The notes under the pieces were generated by a model. The model was not told the DNA's origin and did not search any database. It worked only from the letters and a program-made list of their open reading frames with translations. Both the position numbers and the translations under genes were made by a program. This document shows, piece by piece, positions 61,916-64,000 of a DNA stretch of 64,000 nt (position 1 is the first letter of the stretch; the number at the start of each line of letters is the position of its first letter). The DNA comes from Edaphochlamys debaryana (Eukaryota; Chlorophyta; Chlorophyceae; Chlamydomonadales). Where the stretch lies: NCBI GenBank assembly GCA_016858145.1, contig JAEHOE010000086.1, positions 372,001 through 436,000 on the forward strand. Direction: 5' to 3'.

Positions 61916-61920
61916 TGTAA
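61916..61920 (+). terminator. TGTAA poly(A) signal after the 180-residue protein gene
   Basis: First TGTAA on the plus strand downstream of the stop at 61437-61439, giving a 3' UTR of about 0.5 kb. Confidence 0.5.
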
Positions 61921-62613
61921 CGGCGAAACGGCGATGCCAGTACGATGTCCGGGTGCCCAGCGGCGCTTAGGCGCGGTGTGTTGACTCGTATTGGGGCCAG
62001 CACTGTCATTGTCGGGGTGCAGTGGGTGTTGCAGCTCAATGGGCACCGCTGTGAGGTCATGCCTTGTCACCATGGCAGCTAGATAGCCGCACTGGTACGG
62101 TGCCAGCGGGGCCCTGAGGGGTGTGGATCCAAAACTTGCAGCTTCGGGCGGGTCCGCGGGCCGTTGCATCGAGGACGCGGACTGCGGACCAGCATGCAGC
62201 AGCAACTGCAGCCAGGTCTTCAATGCCAGCCATGTGCAGTGCCAGAAGAAAGTGGACCGCAAGCCACCACCGTGCTAGGGCACTGCGGAAACAGGGACTG
62301 GGAGTCTGGGACGAACAAGTGAGGATGGGTGGGAGTGCCTTTGCAGAAAGAGGGGGCGGCGCTTTGAGGGACCCGGGACCTGAGACGTGGTCCTGAGGGC
62401 GCTGAGGACCCAGGTCAGTGGCAAGGCGCCCTGTGCTGGAGCTGCTGATGGCCAAGTATGGAGCAAGGGCACACTCCAGAGGTGCTTTACGTGTGGTACG
62501 TGTAGACCTGCTGGGTTGGCTGCGGGGGCCCATACTCGCGCTGTGGCGCTCAGGCATCGCCTGGTGGGCTTTGCGGGCTGCGCAGGGCAAGCAGGGGTGT
62601 CAGGTGAGCGAAG

Positions 62614-63408
62614 ACAGTGCAAGATAAGATGTTGTGAGTGCAGGATGCGACCGCGGCGGTGCGTGACACGACTCGGTGGGGCAGGCATGTGGGTGTGGGG
62701 GGATACATGTCGGTGAGGCACGTCGAACCCAACTCTCCTCAGCCTAAATGGCAGGTTACTAGACAGATATGCACTAGCTGGCACGAGCTGAGGGCATTGG
62801 GCGGCTTGCACGAGCAGTGCGAAATAAGAGTTCTCGGGTCCATGGGTCCGTACCAGTACCCCGGTGTGACGTTTACCTACCGGCGTTCCGGTTCGCGCTA
62901 CAAGCTAGTCAAGCACGGGGCGACCGGGACGCGGATGGAGGAGGTGGCGGTGGAGGCGGAGGCGGAGGCGGAGGCGGAGGCGGAGGCGGAGGCGGAGGTG
63001 GCGTAGACGCTTGGGTGTTTGGGCTGGTGAGGCTGTGCCGCGTGTGTGTACGGACCGATTGCAAAGTTGAGCTTAGCACATGTCAGTAACTTGTCGTGGT
63101 TAGAGCCTTAGGGTACTCTGACTGAGTACGCGCGTGGAGGTTGAGCCCCCAGACATGTCGCCGGCATGTTGGAGCGTGGTCGATAAGTTTCCCTGTTCTC
63201 AGTTGCAAGCGATAGCAAGATAGCAAGACAATGCAAGATACGATGTTCTGAGGGCAGGATGCGACCGCGGCGGTGCGCGACACGACTCGGCATGTGGGTG
63301 TGGGGGGATACATGTCGGTGAGGCACGTCGAACCTAACTCTCTTCAGCCTAAATGGTGAAGGATACTAGACAGCTCCAGCTGAGGGCATTGGGCGGCTTG
63401 CACGAGCT
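62614..63408. repeat. Pair of diverged direct repeats (about 200 and 180 bp)
   Basis: The first copy, 62614-62815, and the second, 63227-63408, share GCAAGATA, GGATGCGACCGCGGCGGTGC, GTGTGGGGGGATACATGTCG, TCAGCCTAAATGG and GAGGGCATTGGGCGGCTTGC in order. Small indels separate them. About 410 bp lie between. Confidence 0.85.
62951..62999. repeat. GGAGGC hexamer microsatellite
   Basis: About eight tandem copies of GGAGGC between the two direct repeats. In two frames it reads as Gly-Gly or Ala-Glu repeats, which produces spurious open frames. Confidence 0.9.
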
Positions 63409-63591
63409 GAGCGCTGCGAGCGAAATCCAAACAGGATCCGAGCAACAAGCTGACAGCCTCGCAAACACTGTGCCCCGCAAGCTCGGTGCAACACACTGAC
63501 CTGCACACACGCTACACTATGACTGCAAGTTCTACCCGCATCGCACCGAGCCTCTTTGACTGAAGATTTTGACGTTTGCGCGACCTCGCAA

Positions 63592-64000
63592 ATGGACCTG
63601 AGCGTTGTAATTGGGGATGCTGCCTCGCCTCAGGCACCAGGCGGCAGCGCGCGGCTCGGCGCGGTATGGGGCAGGGTGCGTTCGCCGCTGACAATGGACG
63701 CGGGGGTAGCAGCGCATGGACCGGCGCTTGACCGAGTCTCTCTGCACCTGGCGCCCGTTCAGGATGGCCCACGGAAGTCGCCGGATGGTGTGGGGGCTCT
63801 GCGGAAGTCGCTGAACAGCAGCGGCTTTTGCGGCACGCCTACGGGCGATGCTCTGCTTCTGAAGCGACGGGCAGCCTCCGAGTTTATCAAGCAGTGCACT
63901 GGCGAGGACGTGGCGTACAGTAACGACCACCACTTTCGGCAAATGCTCGCAAACGGCGTGCTGCTGTGCCAGACTCTGAACCGGGTCGTGCCGAATGCTG
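63592..64000 (+). CDS. Calponin-homology domain protein, N terminus (possible kinesin-14)
   Basis: Open frame from an ATG in GCAAATGGACCTG to the window edge, 136 codons plus one base, with no stop or obvious intron. Residues 1-90 are low complexity and Ser/Gly-rich. From residue about 92 the sequence reads RRAASEFIKQCTGEDV, then FRQMLANGVLLCQTLNRVVP. This matches the first half of a calponin-homology domain: an R(R/K)xxxxxFI helix, then a F...L.(N/S)GV.LC..LN...P core. CH domains bind actin or microtubules. An N-terminal CH domain of this kind with a short leader is typical of plant and algal KCH kinesin-14 motors, which is my inference; the motor part would lie outside the window. Confidence 0.72.
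   Translation, partial: MDLSVVIGDAASPQAPGGSARLGAVWGRVRSPLTMDAGVAAHGPALDRVSLHLAPVQDGPRKSPDGVGALRKSLNSSGFCGTPTGDALLLKRRAASEFIKQCTGEDVAYSNDHHFRQMLANGVLLCQTLNRVVPNA

Larger units (their letters stand above)
61440..63591. other. Intergenic region upstream of the CH-domain gene
   Basis: Contains the 3' UTR of the 180-residue protein gene, then repeat-rich spacer: a diverged direct repeat (62614-62815 and 63227-63408), a GGAGGC hexamer tract between the copies, and probably the promoter of the gene at 63592. Several open frames on both strands lack domain support. Confidence 0.5.

Noticed and set aside
61654..62811. Overlapping minus-strand frames downstream of the 180-residue gene
   Set aside because: They overlap the plus-strand 3' UTR and TGTAA and carry no recognisable motif.
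1..64000. tRNA and rRNA genes
   Set aside because: No cloverleaf with intact A and B boxes and no rRNA core sequence was noticed on either strand; a covariance-model scan would be needed to exclude them.

Overview
The window is nuclear DNA of a volvocine-type green alga close to Chlamydomonas. The evidence is very high GC, many short GT-AG introns with GTGAGN, GTGCGN or GTACGG donors, GC-ending codons, TGTAA poly(A) motifs, RWP-RK regulators with alanine-rich tails, and a proline-rich cell-surface protein. The species cannot be fixed from the sequence. All gene models below were built by hand from splice sites and reading phase.

Layout. 1-3506 (minus) holds most of an AHA1-type Hsp90 co-chaperone; its last exon or exons lie off the left edge. 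3507-6764 has no convincing gene. 6765-9145 (plus) is an RWP-RK transcription factor. 9146-14226 is gene-poor and carries two inverted-repeat structures that look like small non-autonomous transposons. 14227-27443 and 27444-41388 are two copies of a recent direct tandem duplication of about 13.2 and 13.9 kb. Each copy has an RWP-RK gene (paralogous to the one at 6765), a four-exon MAPEG-family membrane protein, and the 5' part of a very large gene.

Only the right-hand copy of the large gene is complete. It runs through about 31 exons from 38674 to 57790 and would give a protein of roughly 3,860 residues: a signal peptide, a Cys-containing N-terminal region, a very long Pro/Ser-rich shaft, a membrane-proximal domain, one transmembrane helix followed by RRRRK, and a cytoplasmic tail of about 1,390 residues. 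The tail contains 16 tandem Gly-rich 12-residue repeats, each with one Phe, and four consecutive exons opening with R-P-G. I know no named family with this architecture; it is the strongest candidate for something undescribed. The shaft is read only if six single-base frame changes, all of the same sign and all at or beside C- or G-rich runs, are bridged. In the left-hand duplicate the gene stops at the duplication junction, leaving a truncated and possibly secreted fragment.

57791-60547 has no supported gene apart from one doubtful ORF. 60548-61439 is a compact three-exon gene for a 180-residue acidic protein with strong codon bias and no family I recognise. 61440-63591 is non-coding with a diverged direct repeat and a GGAGGC hexamer tract. 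63592 to the right edge is the start of a calponin-homology-domain gene, perhaps a kinesin-14.

The neighbours do not form an obvious pathway. The main message is a locus reshaped by a young segmental duplication that doubled a regulator and a small membrane protein and broke one copy of a giant surface-protein gene.
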